This document shows, one piece after another, positions 1-5,543 of a stretch of 17,752 nt of DNA. Source of the stretch: DAIOHQ01 sp036744635 (GTDB taxonomy: Bacteria > Planctomycetota > Phycisphaerae > Tepidisphaerales > Tepidisphaeraceae); the NCBI GenBank assembly GCA_036744635.1, contig DAIOHQ010000085.1:1-17752 (forward strand), read 5' to 3'. The first letter of the stretch is position 1. Every line of letters starts with the position of its first letter. The translations under genes and the position numbers were made by a program. The notes beneath the pieces were generated by a model. The model was not told where the DNA came from and did not search any database. It worked only from the letters and a program-made list of their open reading frames with translations.

Positions 1-862
1 GGCGGTTCTTGGCGTAGGCCGCGGCAATCGTCACGCTCGGCTCATCGCCAAGGTGAAAGCTCCCCCGCGTCAAGCTGCGCAACTCTCCCGCCCGCAATCC
101 GGTTTCCACCGCCAGCCGGTACAGCAGCGCCCGATCCGCCCCACTCATGCCGAACCGCTCGGGCGCACCGGCCGTGCTGTCCAGCAGCCGGCGCAGCTCA
201 TCCGGCGACAGCGCCCGCCGATCATGCCGCCGATCCGTTCGCACGTTCACCCCTTGCAGGTGCGTCAAGGCGCTTTCACTTGCCCGGCCATCCCGCACCA
301 TCCACTTGCAGAAGCTCTTGGCATCCCGCTGGTAGTAATTGAAGCTCGCGGCGCTCATGCCCCGCACTATCGTTCCATCATCCTTGCGCCGATCCGCCCG
401 AAGGCCGGCCAGGAATGATTGCAGCTTGCTGGCGGAAATGTCGGTCCAGAATTTGAAGCCGCAGCCGTCGATGATTCGGCGGACGCGATTGGCGCTAAGA
501 CTCGCGTAGGCCAGCGTGTTTCCCTTCGCAAGCAATCCCGCCTTCCAATCCTCGATATGCGCCGCCAGCGGCTTGCCCGCCGCCGCCCGCGTGTTGGACA
601 GAATGCCCCACGTCGCCAGCCGGTTGCGAATGGCCGGCGGCATGGTTTCAACGTACTTGGACATTTCGCCGGACATTTCCCCGCCCGATGCGCGGATGGA
701 ATTCAGCCGTTCGATCTTGCGGGCCATTTCTTCGCTGGCCTTGCGGTCCGCGAACAAAGGAACGCGGCGCAGCGCTTCGGAGTAGTCCACGAAAACGCCG
801 TACCATTTCTCGGCCTGTTTGGTCTGCCCGTCCTGGGTGTAGTGCATTCGCCGCAGTTTCAT
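1..862 (-). CDS. Tyrosine recombinase (integrase), C-terminus cut by window edge
   Basis: Site-specific recombinase that would insert and excise the element at its tRNA attachment site. The frame is open from the ATG at 862 to base 1, giving 287 residues with no stop. The N-terminal part looks like a core/SAM-like DNA-binding domain (about residues 110-190, with KFWTDISASKLQSFLAGLR). The catalytic domain starts near residue 205 (RRALSPDELRRLL). It shows the box I motif ETGLRAGELRSLTRG, with the catalytic arginine near residue 257, and ends at AAAYAKNR, where the beta-hairpin lysine region begins. The HxxR and tyrosine motifs must lie beyond the left edge. The start sits 3 bases after the stop of the HTH gene, with an AAGGA Shine-Dalgarno inside that gene, so the two are probably translationally coupled. 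Family is clear; subfamily is not. Confidence 0.93.
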   Translation of the reverse strand, partial: MKLRRMHYTQDGQTKQAEKWYGVFVDYSEALRRVPLFADRKASEEMARKIERLNSIRASGGEMSGEMSKYVETMPPAIRNRLATWGILSNTRAAAGKPLAAHIEDWKAGLLAKGNTLAYASLSANRVRRIIDGCGFKFWTDISASKLQSFLAGLRADRRKDDGTIVRGMSAASFNYYQRDAKSFCKWMVRDGRASESALTHLQGVNVRTDRRHDRRALSPDELRRLLDSTAGAPERFGMSGADRALLYRLAVETGLRAGELRSLTRGSFHLGDEPSVTIAAAYAKNR

Positions 863-865
863 GGT

Positions 866-1069
866 TCACCGTTCCTTTTTACTCGTTACATGAATGCCGA
901 TTAGCGCCGCCAGCCTGTCTAGCACGTTCATGCGCAGCCCGCCCTTGCCGGCCATGAATCGGCTCATCGTCGATTCGGCAACGTCGATTTCTTTTGCGAT
1001 GCGATAGCGCGATAGCCCGCTGTCATCCACCGCCCGCCTTATCTCATCGCTTAGCTTTGTTTTTTTCAT
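866..1069 (-). CDS. Small HTH (XRE-like) transcriptional regulator
   Basis: A 67-residue protein that is almost entirely one helix-turn-helix domain: LSDEIRRAVDDSGLSRYRIAKEIDVAESTMSRFMAGKGGLRMNVLDRLAALIGI. This is the XRE/Cro pattern. I chose the ATG at 1069 rather than longer in-frame starts because the domain begins right after it and the upstream codons overlap an operator and a terminator. It lies immediately upstream of the integrase, separated by 3 bases, and so probably controls itself and the integrase. A perfect 7-base-arm palindrome lies between candidate -35 and -10 boxes just upstream, which suggests autorepression. No clear Shine-Dalgarno precedes the ATG. Role as the element's lysogeny-type regulator is inference from context. 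Confidence 0.85.
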   Translation of the reverse strand: MKKTKLSDEIRRAVDDSGLSRYRIAKEIDVAESTMSRFMAGKGGLRMNVLDRLAALIGIHVTSKKER

Positions 1070-1077
1070 CGGCCATA

Positions 1078-1106
1078 ATCCTATCCGATGCTTCGGATAA
1101 TTGCAA
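1078..1106 (-). promoter_or_regulatory. Promoter with embedded palindromic operator for the HTH-integrase pair
   Basis: On the minus strand TTGCAA (1106-1101) and TAGGAT (1083-1078) are separated by 17 bases, a sigma-70-like arrangement. The spacer holds most of a perfect inverted repeat, TATCCGA / TCGGATA with a 4-base loop (1082-1099). A repressor bound there would block polymerase, the usual layout for autoregulated XRE proteins. The predicted transcription start is within a few bases of the ATG at 1069, so the transcript may be leaderless. Sequence pattern is direct; function is inferred. Confidence 0.55.
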
Positions 1107-1119
1107 GCACTATCAATCG

Positions 1120-1156
1120 AAAAAATACCGCCGCCGGTTAGTGACTCCGGCGACGG
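1120..1156 (-). terminator. Intrinsic terminator after the DUF3987 gene cluster
   Basis: Read on the minus strand, CCGTCGCCGG (1156-1147) can pair with CCGGCGGCGG (1137-1128) through a 10-base stem containing one T-G wobble, with a 9-base loop. A T-rich tract including six T follows at 1125-1120. It lies about 40 bases past the stop of the coiled-coil gene and before the HTH promoter, so it separates the two transcription units. Confidence 0.75.
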
Positions 1157-1197
1157 CCAAAGGAGAACCGGGGAGTCTACACTCCCTGGGATCGAGT

Positions 1198-1809
1198 TCA
1201 TGGCGGCGTGGGATTGTTCATTTCAACCAGCGCACGATCATCCGGCGACGCGTCGAAGACCAGCGGATGCGCAATTTTCAAGCTCGCGACGCGAAGTAGG
1301 CCTTGCTGCCTTTGCTCTTGGGCGCGGTCATGCGCCGCGAGTAGCGCTCGGTGCTGCTCCGCCAGCACGTGGCCGCGCTGCGCAATTTTTCCGTCAATTT
1401 CCACCACCTGTGGATGGATTCCATCCAGCATTTCACGCTGCTCGGCGGAGATTGGCGCTGATGGTAAACGCCCGGCGAAGAAGCTCCGATGCTGTTCGAT
1501 CAAAACAGCGCGGCGGCGCTGCAGTTCGTTCAACTCGGTATCCGCCGCCTGCGCATGCTGGCGAAGCTCGACGCCATGCGCCGCTACGGCGGCCTCGCTG
1601 GGAATGCTCCCATCCAGCCGCTCGACTTCGGCCGCCGCCTCCGCCAGTTCCTCGACTTGGCCAACCGTGACGCCCAGCGCGTCCATGGCCGCATCAAGCC
1701 GCGGCGCGATTGTGGCGTCATCAAGCTGCCGGATCAATTCGCGCAGCGTGCGGAGTTGATCGGCCCGGCCCGCCTGCCGCTGGCGGGAAATTTCGTGAAG
1801 TGCGCTCAT
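1198..1809 (-). CDS. Hypothetical coiled-coil protein of integrative element
   Basis: A 203-residue protein I cannot assign to a named family. It is rich in Ala, Glu, Gln, Arg and Leu with heptad-like stretches: LRTLRELIRQLDDATIAPRL, QVEELAEAAAEVERLDG, ELNELQRRRAVLIEQHR and VVEIDGKIAQRGHVLAEQHRA, so long helices or a coiled coil are likely. No signal peptide, membrane segment or cysteine motif is seen. I chose the ATG at 1809 because GAGGA lies 6 bases upstream; the frame opens a little further up at 1833 without such a site. It is the last gene before a terminator in the DUF3987 cluster. A structural or partner-binding role is possible, but nothing shows it. Confidence 0.72.
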   Translation of the reverse strand: MSALHEISRQRQAGRADQLRTLRELIRQLDDATIAPRLDAAMDALGVTVGQVEELAEAAAEVERLDGSIPSEAAVAAHGVELRQHAQAADTELNELQRRRAVLIEQHRSFFAGRLPSAPISAEQREMLDGIHPQVVEIDGKIAQRGHVLAEQHRALLAAHDRAQEQRQQGLLRVASLKIAHPLVFDASPDDRALVEMNNPTPP

Positions 1810-1846
1810 GTGATTCCTCGATTCTGCCGGCAAAGCCGGCGGTTGG

Positions 1847-2185
1847 TTACAGTTTGTCGGTTTCCACGTCGATCAGGGTTTTGACTACCTGTAGCGGCTT
1901 TTCGCCGAGATTGATGTCCAGTCTCTGCACTCCCGGTTGCGCCGGCTTGCCGATGGTGCGGTCCAGCAACTCGCGAATGGCGGCGATATCGCCAGTTTTG
2001 GCCTGGGCGATCAGCTTGTCGGCAATCTCGCCCACGGCCGCCGGTGTGAGCTTCGCGAGCAATACCGCCCGGATTTTCGCCGCCCGGCCCGCCAGCGGAT
2101 TGCCGCGCCCCAACTTGTTGCCGCGCGCGAATCTGCCGCTGGCGTCTTTGCCGTTAGTTCCGTGAGTTGACGGGTCATTGTTCAT
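1847..2185 (-). CDS. Small hypothetical protein (GRFARGNKLGRGNPLAGR type)
   Basis: A 112-residue basic protein. The N-terminal part has the pattern GRFARGNKLGRGNPLAGRAAKIRAV, followed by helical segments with TPAAVGEIADKLIAQAKTGDIAAIRELLDRTIGKP. This layout (a glycine/asparagine-rich basic entry and a small helical domain ending in a GKP motif) resembles DUF5681-like and small phage or mobile-element proteins, possibly DNA-binding; that is family resemblance from memory. The ATG at 2185 has GAGGA 6 bases upstream. It overlaps the upstream 72-residue gene by 11 bases, implying coupled translation. Confidence 0.8.
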   Translation of the reverse strand: MNNDPSTHGTNGKDASGRFARGNKLGRGNPLAGRAAKIRAVLLAKLTPAAVGEIADKLIAQAKTGDIAAIRELLDRTIGKPAQPGVQRLDINLGEKPLQVVKTLIDVETDKL

Positions 2186-2393
2186 GGATGTTCCTCAAAA
2201 GATTTCCGTTTTGCTCATCGCCGAACCGCTCGGGCGCAGGTTCTTCACCCTTCGCCAGCCAATGCGCCCGCAATCCATAGCAGCGGCGCAGCGCCTTGAG
2301 CGCCCGGCGGAAGCGAATCTCCGCCGGCGGCCCCGCGCCAACGGGTGTCAGCCGGACGATCAGCGGTTCGGTGCTGGGGGTATTGGTACTCAA
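2175..2393 (-). CDS. Small hypothetical protein of integrative element
   Basis: A 72-residue protein of unknown function, with EPLIVRLTPVGAGPPAEIR followed by an arginine-rich helix FRRALKALRRCYGLRAHWL. The start is TTG, overlapping the TGA of the DUF3987 gene (TTGA), with AGGGGG about 9 bases upstream. The acidic C-terminus overlaps the next gene. Similar short proteins accompany DUF3987 genes in planctomycete elements, as far as I recall; the overlap on both sides supports that it is real. No catalytic motif is seen. Confidence 0.72.
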   Translation of the reverse strand: MSTNTPSTEPLIVRLTPVGAGPPAEIRFRRALKALRRCYGLRAHWLAKGEEPAPERFGDEQNGNLLRNIHEQ

Positions 2394-3835
2394 TCTATTT
2401 TCCCCCTAGAACGTGGCGACGGCGACGAAATAGCGAATTTCCCCGTGGTTTTCCCATTTGTGTCGCCGTCGCCGCCTTTATGGATGGGAAAATCTGGCGA
2501 GTCGGCCAGGTAAAATACCGTCATCGGACGGCCACGCTCTCCCGTGGGGATGGTACTCGAGTTCCCCAGCCCCTCCGACACCAGCTTCGCAAGCTCGGCC
2601 TCGGCCGCATCGGGGTTTTCCCGGAATCGGCGCGGCCCGCGCTGCAGGTCCCGCACCGTCACCCGGCCGCCGCGCTCGGCGATCCATTGCCGAAGCTCCC
2701 GGCGATGGCGCTGCTCGCCGCTCTCGCTCATCGCGCCGTACACCCGCGCCGTCTCCAGCCCGAACCATCTCGCCAAGGTGATACCCGCTTCAATGTCGTC
2801 GGCGCCGATGTAGTCCGATTCGATTTCGCCAGCAGCTTGCCGGATGCAATGGAAGATCAGTGCGAACCGCGCCGCATACGCTTCCAACTTCGCGCCCGCC
2901 GCCCGCTCGTTTCCCTCGAGCGCCTGCATCTGCTCATTGAACTCATTGACGAACCCGATCCATCTTTGCTGCGCATCGTCGGCCAGGCCGATCATCTTCG
3001 GTTCCGGCCCGTCAATGCCATCGTCGGGGCGGAGCGCGTAGAGTGCATCGAACAAATCATCCACCGCCCGCATCGTCTCATCGCTGATTTCCGCATCCGT
3101 CCATTTCTTTGCCCGCGTCTCCGGCATGGTGACCAACAGCCGCGCCGCCAGTCCATTGTCGAAGAACTCCGGCAGCAGCGCCCGCCGCAGCGTCCCCGGC
3201 TGGATTGTGCCGCTGATACTGACGGCCGCGTGCGGGATATAGATTGTCGGCCTGTCCCCGGTCTTGCGATCCACCTTCAGCGCCCTCGCCCCGTGCAGGG
3301 CCAGCCAGTGCGCCACGTCAGCGCCGCCGGATTTGTATTGATTGAAACTCCCGAACCATGCCGACAGTTCTTCCGGCCCCATCAGCACTCCCCGCGGCGT
3401 CGCCAGCAGCCGATCCGCCGTTGCCTCGATGGTGATATCCACGCAAATGCAGTGTTCGCACGGCGCGGGCGCTTCCGGTTCTTCGCCACGTTCCTTTTTC
3501 GGCAGCGCCTTCCATTCCCGCACTTCGGCCTCATGCTGCGCCCGCGCTTCACCATAGGCCTTGAGAATCTTCCGCTGGCGACGCCATACCGGGCGAACAG
3601 CCAGGTCGTGCGCTGGCGACTTGGCCGTGCCGCTCTCCCCGACACTCGCGGCCCATATCACCGCCGGTTCGTTCCATCCTTTTTTGAGGCGGATGCGCCG
3701 GGTGTTGCCGATCGCGCTGGCAAGCACCGGCAGCATCGGCACGGCGATATAGCTCGCCTCGCATCCCAGCGCCGCCGCGCCCTCGACAATGTAGGCGTGA
3801 ATCGGATCTGGTAGAACGTGAAGCGGGAAGCTCAT
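2390..3835 (-). CDS. DUF3987-family ATPase-like protein, probable replication protein of the element
   Basis: A 481-residue protein with DUF3987 features. Residues 30-75 carry AVPMLPVLASAIGNTRRIRL and KKGWNEPAVIWAASVGESGTAKSP, in which GESGTAKS (about 66-73) is a Walker A-like loop. LMGPEELSAWFG (about 151-162) takes the Walker B-like place, VSISGTIQPGTLRRAL (about 205-220) follows, and NGLAARLLVTMPE (about 227-239) is an arginine-finger-like segment. The C-terminal part is helical, with a winged-helix-like stretch near 385-440 (RRELRQWIAERGGRVTVRDLQRG). DUF3987 proteins are often found with primases in phages and elements; here no separate primase is visible. An insert with CEHCICVD (about 126-133) lies between the Walker A and B-like parts. 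ATG at 3835 overlaps the upstream stop as ATGA. Role in replication is inference. Confidence 0.85.
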   Translation of the reverse strand: MSFPLHVLPDPIHAYIVEGAAALGCEASYIAVPMLPVLASAIGNTRRIRLKKGWNEPAVIWAASVGESGTAKSPAHDLAVRPVWRRQRKILKAYGEARAQHEAEVREWKALPKKERGEEPEAPAPCEHCICVDITIEATADRLLATPRGVLMGPEELSAWFGSFNQYKSGGADVAHWLALHGARALKVDRKTGDRPTIYIPHAAVSISGTIQPGTLRRALLPEFFDNGLAARLLVTMPETRAKKWTDAEISDETMRAVDDLFDALYALRPDDGIDGPEPKMIGLADDAQQRWIGFVNEFNEQMQALEGNERAAGAKLEAYAARFALIFHCIRQAAGEIESDYIGADDIEAGITLARWFGLETARVYGAMSESGEQRHRRELRQWIAERGGRVTVRDLQRGPRRFRENPDAAEAELAKLVSEGLGNSSTIPTGERGRPMTVFYLADSPDFPIHKGGDGDTNGKTTGKFAISSPSPRSRGKID

Positions 3836-4116
3836 CGCCAGCCCCCTTCCACCATCGCCAGCACCGGCATGTCGCCGATCATGCGCATTTCGGCCAGCCC
3901 CAGCGCGTACAGGTCATCGGCGGCCTGATTGACGGCGCAGCGATCCATTCCCCATTGCTCGCGCAGCCCGCAATAGCCGTCGCTGGAAAGATGCAGTCTC
4001 CCGCCGCGAAAGAAAATGAACTCGGCCAGGTGCTCGGCCAACAGCCGCCGGCGCGGATTCAGCCGGGAAAGCGGGTCTATGGTTGCCTTTTCTATGGTTG
4101 CGTTGTACGGTTTCAT
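3832..4116 (-). CDS. Small hypothetical protein upstream of DUF3987 protein
   Basis: A 94-residue protein: LSRLNPRRRLLAEHLAEFIFFRGGRLHLSSDGYCGLREQWGMDRCAVNQAADDLYALGLAEMRMIGDMPVLAMVEGGWR in essence, read in parts as a helix, a GGRLHLSS strand, then a helix-turn-helix-like AVNQAADDLYALGLAEM and a VLAMV strand. This could be a small winged-helix domain, which would fit an accessory DNA-binding or loading role beside the DUF3987 protein. Its stop overlaps the DUF3987 start by 4 bases (ATGA), which is the main reason to prefer this frame over an overlapping one. Shine-Dalgarno is weak. Confidence 0.72.
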   Translation of the reverse strand: MKPYNATIEKATIDPLSRLNPRRRLLAEHLAEFIFFRGGRLHLSSDGYCGLREQWGMDRCAVNQAADDLYALGLAEMRMIGDMPVLAMVEGGWR

Positions 4117-4133
4117 TGATAGCTCGATTCATG

Positions 4134-4158
4134 CCCCGGTTGTCGCCGGGGTTTTTTA
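4134..4158 (+). terminator. Plus-strand-oriented intrinsic terminator inside a minus-strand gene cluster
   Basis: CCCCGG (4134-4139) pairs with CCGGGG (4146-4151) around a 6-base loop, followed by TTTTTTA on the plus strand. The T-tract covers the stop codon of the minus-strand Xis-like gene. In the minus direction the hairpin is preceded by A and is not followed by T, so as written it would stop plus-strand (antisense) transcription. No plus-strand gene is visible upstream of it. Confidence 0.65.
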
Positions 4159-4392
4159 TTTGCCGTTCAGTGTTTGCCACTTCGCCCGCGCCGGGCAGCC
4201 CGCCGCAAGCCACTCGCGCAGCTCCTCGGTTCTGTATCGCCGCGCCCGGCCAAGGCTGATAGCACTCGGCCCGATCCGGCCCGTGCGCAGCAGTGCGAAA
4301 AAATGGGATTCGGAAATTCCCAGCAGCGCCGCCGCGTCGCGGGCATCGACGGCCAACGGCTCGGCCTGGGTGGGCGATTCAATGGCCGGCAA
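4156..4392 (-). CDS. AlpA/excisionase-like helix-turn-helix protein
   Basis: A 78-residue protein with a MerR/HTH_17-type DNA-binding domain: AVDARDAAALLGISESHFFALLRTGRIGPSAISLGRARRYRTEELREWL. The recognition helix is ISESHFFALLRTGRI and the wing holds GRARRYR. Such proteins act as excisionases (directionality factors) or regulators in integrative elements, and one integrase is present in the same element. The frame starts at a TTG at 4392, with AGGAAGG about 10 bases upstream, and overlaps the preceding 64-residue gene by 14 bases; a TTG a little further in is also possible. It ends with an overlapping plus-strand terminator. Confidence 0.82.
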   Translation of the reverse strand: MPAIESPTQAEPLAVDARDAAALLGISESHFFALLRTGRIGPSAISLGRARRYRTEELREWLAAGCPARAKWQTLNGK

Positions 4393-4573
4393 GGGCCACC
4401 GCCTTCCTGCCGCTGGCGAAACGCACGGTCACGCCCAGCCGCGCAAGCTCGCGCTGCGCCTCGGCGGCGCGGCAGAAATCATTCGCCTCTTTCGCAACCT
4501 GGAGAACGGCGAACCACGCGACGGGCGAATCCTCCGGCCGTCGCTCACAAGGTTGTTTTTTTGTTGCCTGCAT
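4379..4573 (-). CDS. Small hypothetical protein upstream of the Xis-like gene
   Basis: A 64-residue protein with SPVAWFAVLQVAKEANDFCRAAEAQRELARLGVTVRF: one helix pair and a short strand, no named domain. Short proteins with the same ARL-GV-VRF ending occur next to Xis-like genes in planctomycete elements, from memory. Its 3' end overlaps the Xis-like gene. The ATG at 4573 has AAGG very close upstream, which is poor spacing. Two GGTAGCGC direct repeats lie just upstream (4587-4605). An overlapping longer frame in this region looks like a shadow because its composition is unlike a protein. Confidence 0.6.
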   Translation of the reverse strand: MQATKKQPCERRPEDSPVAWFAVLQVAKEANDFCRAAEAQRELARLGVTVRFASGRKAVALAGH

Positions 4574-4586
4574 ACCCTTGGGTGGG

Positions 4587-4605
4587 GGTAGCGCTGGGGT
4601 AGCGC
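4587..4605. repeat. Direct repeat pair of GGGTAGCGC, operator- or iteron-like
   Basis: GGTAGCGC occurs at 4587-4594 and 4598-4605, 11 bases apart, that is about one helical turn. Both copies are preceded by G. They sit 14-32 bases upstream of the 64-residue gene. The same 8-mer recurs at 4654 and 4666 and inverted at 4686. Confidence 0.6.
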
Positions 4606-4614
4606 GATGAAATG

Positions 4615-4637
4615 AAAAAAGCCCTGTAAATCAGGGC
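4615..4637 (-). terminator. Intrinsic terminator or attenuator downstream of the 176-residue HTH gene
   Basis: On the minus strand GCCCTG (4637-4632), a 5-base loop and CAGGGC (4626-4621) form a perfect 6-base-pair stem, followed by six T (4620-4615). It lies between the 176-residue gene and the 64-residue gene. The space between this site and the next start is only about 40 bases and shows no convincing promoter, so it may be an attenuator rather than an operon end. Confidence 0.75.
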
Positions 4638-4653
4638 CAAGGTGCGGTTGCAG

Positions 4654-4697
4654 GGTAGCGCAAAAGGTAGCGCAGGTAGTCAATAGCGCTACCTTTT
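4654..4697. repeat. GGTAGCGC repeat cluster with 12-base perfect inverted repeat
   Basis: GGTAGCGC is at 4654-4661 and 4666-4673, and its inverse GCGCTACC is at 4686-4693. The extended arms AAAAGGTAGCGC (4662-4673) and GCGCTACCTTTT (4686-4697) are a perfect 12-base inverted repeat with a 12-base loop. The right arm covers the stop codon of the 176-residue gene. On the minus strand it could fold as a hairpin ending in TTTT, so it may help termination. With the pair at 4587-4605 the 8-mer occurs five times in about 110 bases. Confidence 0.65.
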
Positions 4698-5219
4698 ATC
4701 CCATGCTTCAATGCCGCCGTCGCGGTTCTTCCTGCCGGTGGGGAGATTGTCTTTCCCGGCCTTCATTGCTTTTTTGGCGCTGTTGAATTTCTTGAAGTTG
4801 TTCAGGGTCTTGACGTGGCAGCCCGCCGCCGTAGCAATCTGGCTATTCGTCCAATCGGGATGATCCACCAGCGCCGCCAGTGCCTTTCCTTCCTTGCTCA
4901 ATTTCCCGCCAGCCGGCGCAGCATCGGCCGGCTTGGGTTTCGCCGGTTGTCCGCTCCCGCTCCGCCAGTTCGCGCCGCCCAACAGTTGCTCTTCTTTTGC
5001 CAGTGCACCAACCTCCGCCAACAATCGGATAAACGTCGTCCTATCCATGTCTGTAGCGCCCGCATAACTTCCCAAGTCCGATTCGTTTCGCACTCCCGCC
5101 AGCATCACATCAACCAAGCTCGGCTGGTTCAGGGACCGACGCAACGCTTGGGCGGCGTTGGCGGCCTGTTGCATGGCGCTGGCTTGTTGAATCTGGGTAG
5201 GGGTCAACGGTATCGGCAT
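4689..5219 (-). CDS. Hypothetical protein with C-terminal helix-turn-helix
   Basis: A 176-residue protein of unknown family. The N-terminal third is helical and Gln/Ala-rich (TPTQIQQASAMQQAANAAQAL), the middle has a charged linker rich in Pro, Lys and Ala, and the C-terminal part GKALAALVDHPDWTNSQIATAAGCHVKTLNNFKKFNSAKKAMK is a plausible homeodomain-like helix-turn-helix. It is therefore a possible DNA-binding protein, perhaps of the regulator or recombination-accessory type; this is inference. ATG at 5219 with AGGTG in GACAGGTGAACC just upstream. The Shine-Dalgarno lies inside an inverted repeat. It is the first gene at the attachment-site end of the element and is followed by a terminator. 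Confidence 0.78.
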   Translation of the reverse strand: MPIPLTPTQIQQASAMQQAANAAQALRRSLNQPSLVDVMLAGVRNESDLGSYAGATDMDRTTFIRLLAEVGALAKEEQLLGGANWRSGSGQPAKPKPADAAPAGGKLSKEGKALAALVDHPDWTNSQIATAAGCHVKTLNNFKKFNSAKKAMKAGKDNLPTGRKNRDGGIEAWDKR

Positions 5220-5221
5220 GG

Positions 5222-5274
5222 TTCACCTGTCTTTCAAAGTCGGGTCGATCCGGGCGGGGCGCTGGACAGGTGAA
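5222..5274. promoter_or_regulatory. Inverted repeat covering the ribosome binding site of the 176-residue gene
   Basis: TTCACCTGTC (5222-5231) and GACAGGTGAA (5265-5274) form a perfect 10-base inverted repeat with a 33-base loop. On the minus strand the 5222-5231 arm contains the AGGTG Shine-Dalgarno. Pairing in the mRNA would hide it, or the arms could be protein-binding sites; both contain the CAGGTGA motif seen again at 5465 and 5477. Confidence 0.5.
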
Positions 5275-5306
5275 GAACAGCGCCGCCGCCCGAACCGCTT
5301 GGCCGT

Positions 5307-5320
5307 GCGGTTGCAACCGC
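5307..5320. repeat. 14-base perfect palindrome
   Basis: GCGGTTGCAACCGC is self-complementary over 14 bases, and a further AACCGC lies at 5293-5298 upstream. Position about 90 bases before the 176-residue gene fits an operator. The 11-mer GTGCGGTTGCA within it (5305-5315) recurs exactly at 4642-4652. Confidence 0.5.
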
Positions 5321-5345
5321 GCCGGCCTTCCCGATGTTTTGGATT

Positions 5346-5474
5346 CTACCGCTTCTCCCCCTTGGCCGTCAGCTTCACCACGCCAAGGATCATCTTCCGC
5401 ACGTCCGCCGGCAGCGTCGGCCAGGCCGCGATAAGCTCCCTCAATTCGGGTGATTCCACCGCGCCAGGTGACAA
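5346..5474 (-). CDS. Possible small protein or gene remnant next to the attachment site
   Basis: An open minus-strand frame ends with TAG at 5346-5348 and reads SPELRELIAAWPTLPADVRKMILGVVKLTAKGEKR, which looks protein-like (an AAWPTLP turn between helices). Candidate starts are TTG at 5474 (42 residues) and GTG at 5459 (37 residues); neither has a Shine-Dalgarno. Without a start the frame stays open to about 5594, across the tRNA fragment. It may be a real small gene, or the 3' end of a gene whose start was lost by insertion. Proteins with such endings occur next to planctomycete integrase regions, from memory. Confidence 0.4.
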   Translation of the reverse strand: MSPGAVESPELRELIAAWPTLPADVRKMILGVVKLTAKGEKR

Positions 5475-5487
5475 GCCAGGTGATAAG
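5464..5487. repeat. Tandem 12-base repeat near the attachment site
   Basis: CCAGGTGACAAG (5464-5475) is followed directly by CCAGGTGATAAG (5476-5487), one mismatch. Each holds CAGGTGA. It lies about 60-80 bases inside the tRNA remnant, the distance typical of arm-type binding sites of tyrosine recombinases or of excisionase sites. It also codes a repeated LSPG in the small minus-strand frame, so coding repeat is the alternative. Confidence 0.5.
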
Positions 5488-5543
5488 GAATTTTCGGCGG
5501 ATTCGTAAGTCTTGCCCGCGTCACGGCTTGCGGGATGAGGGGG

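Noticed and set aside
2345..3814. Long plus-strand open frame (489 codons) antisense to the DUF3987 gene
   Set aside because: Arg/Pro/His-rich shadow translation of a GC-rich gene; the minus-strand frame has family motifs and overlapping starts and stops.
3914..4213. 99-codon minus-strand open frame overlapping the 94-residue gene
   Set aside because: Arg-rich shadow composition; the 94-residue frame is coupled to the DUF3987 gene by an ATGA overlap.
4429..4683. 84-codon minus-strand open frame upstream of the Xis-like gene
   Set aside because: It runs through a terminator and repeat cluster and is not protein-like; the 64-residue frame is preferred.
4587..4697. CRISPR array
   Set aside because: Repeats are only 8-12 bases, unevenly spaced and partly inverted, and no cas gene is present.
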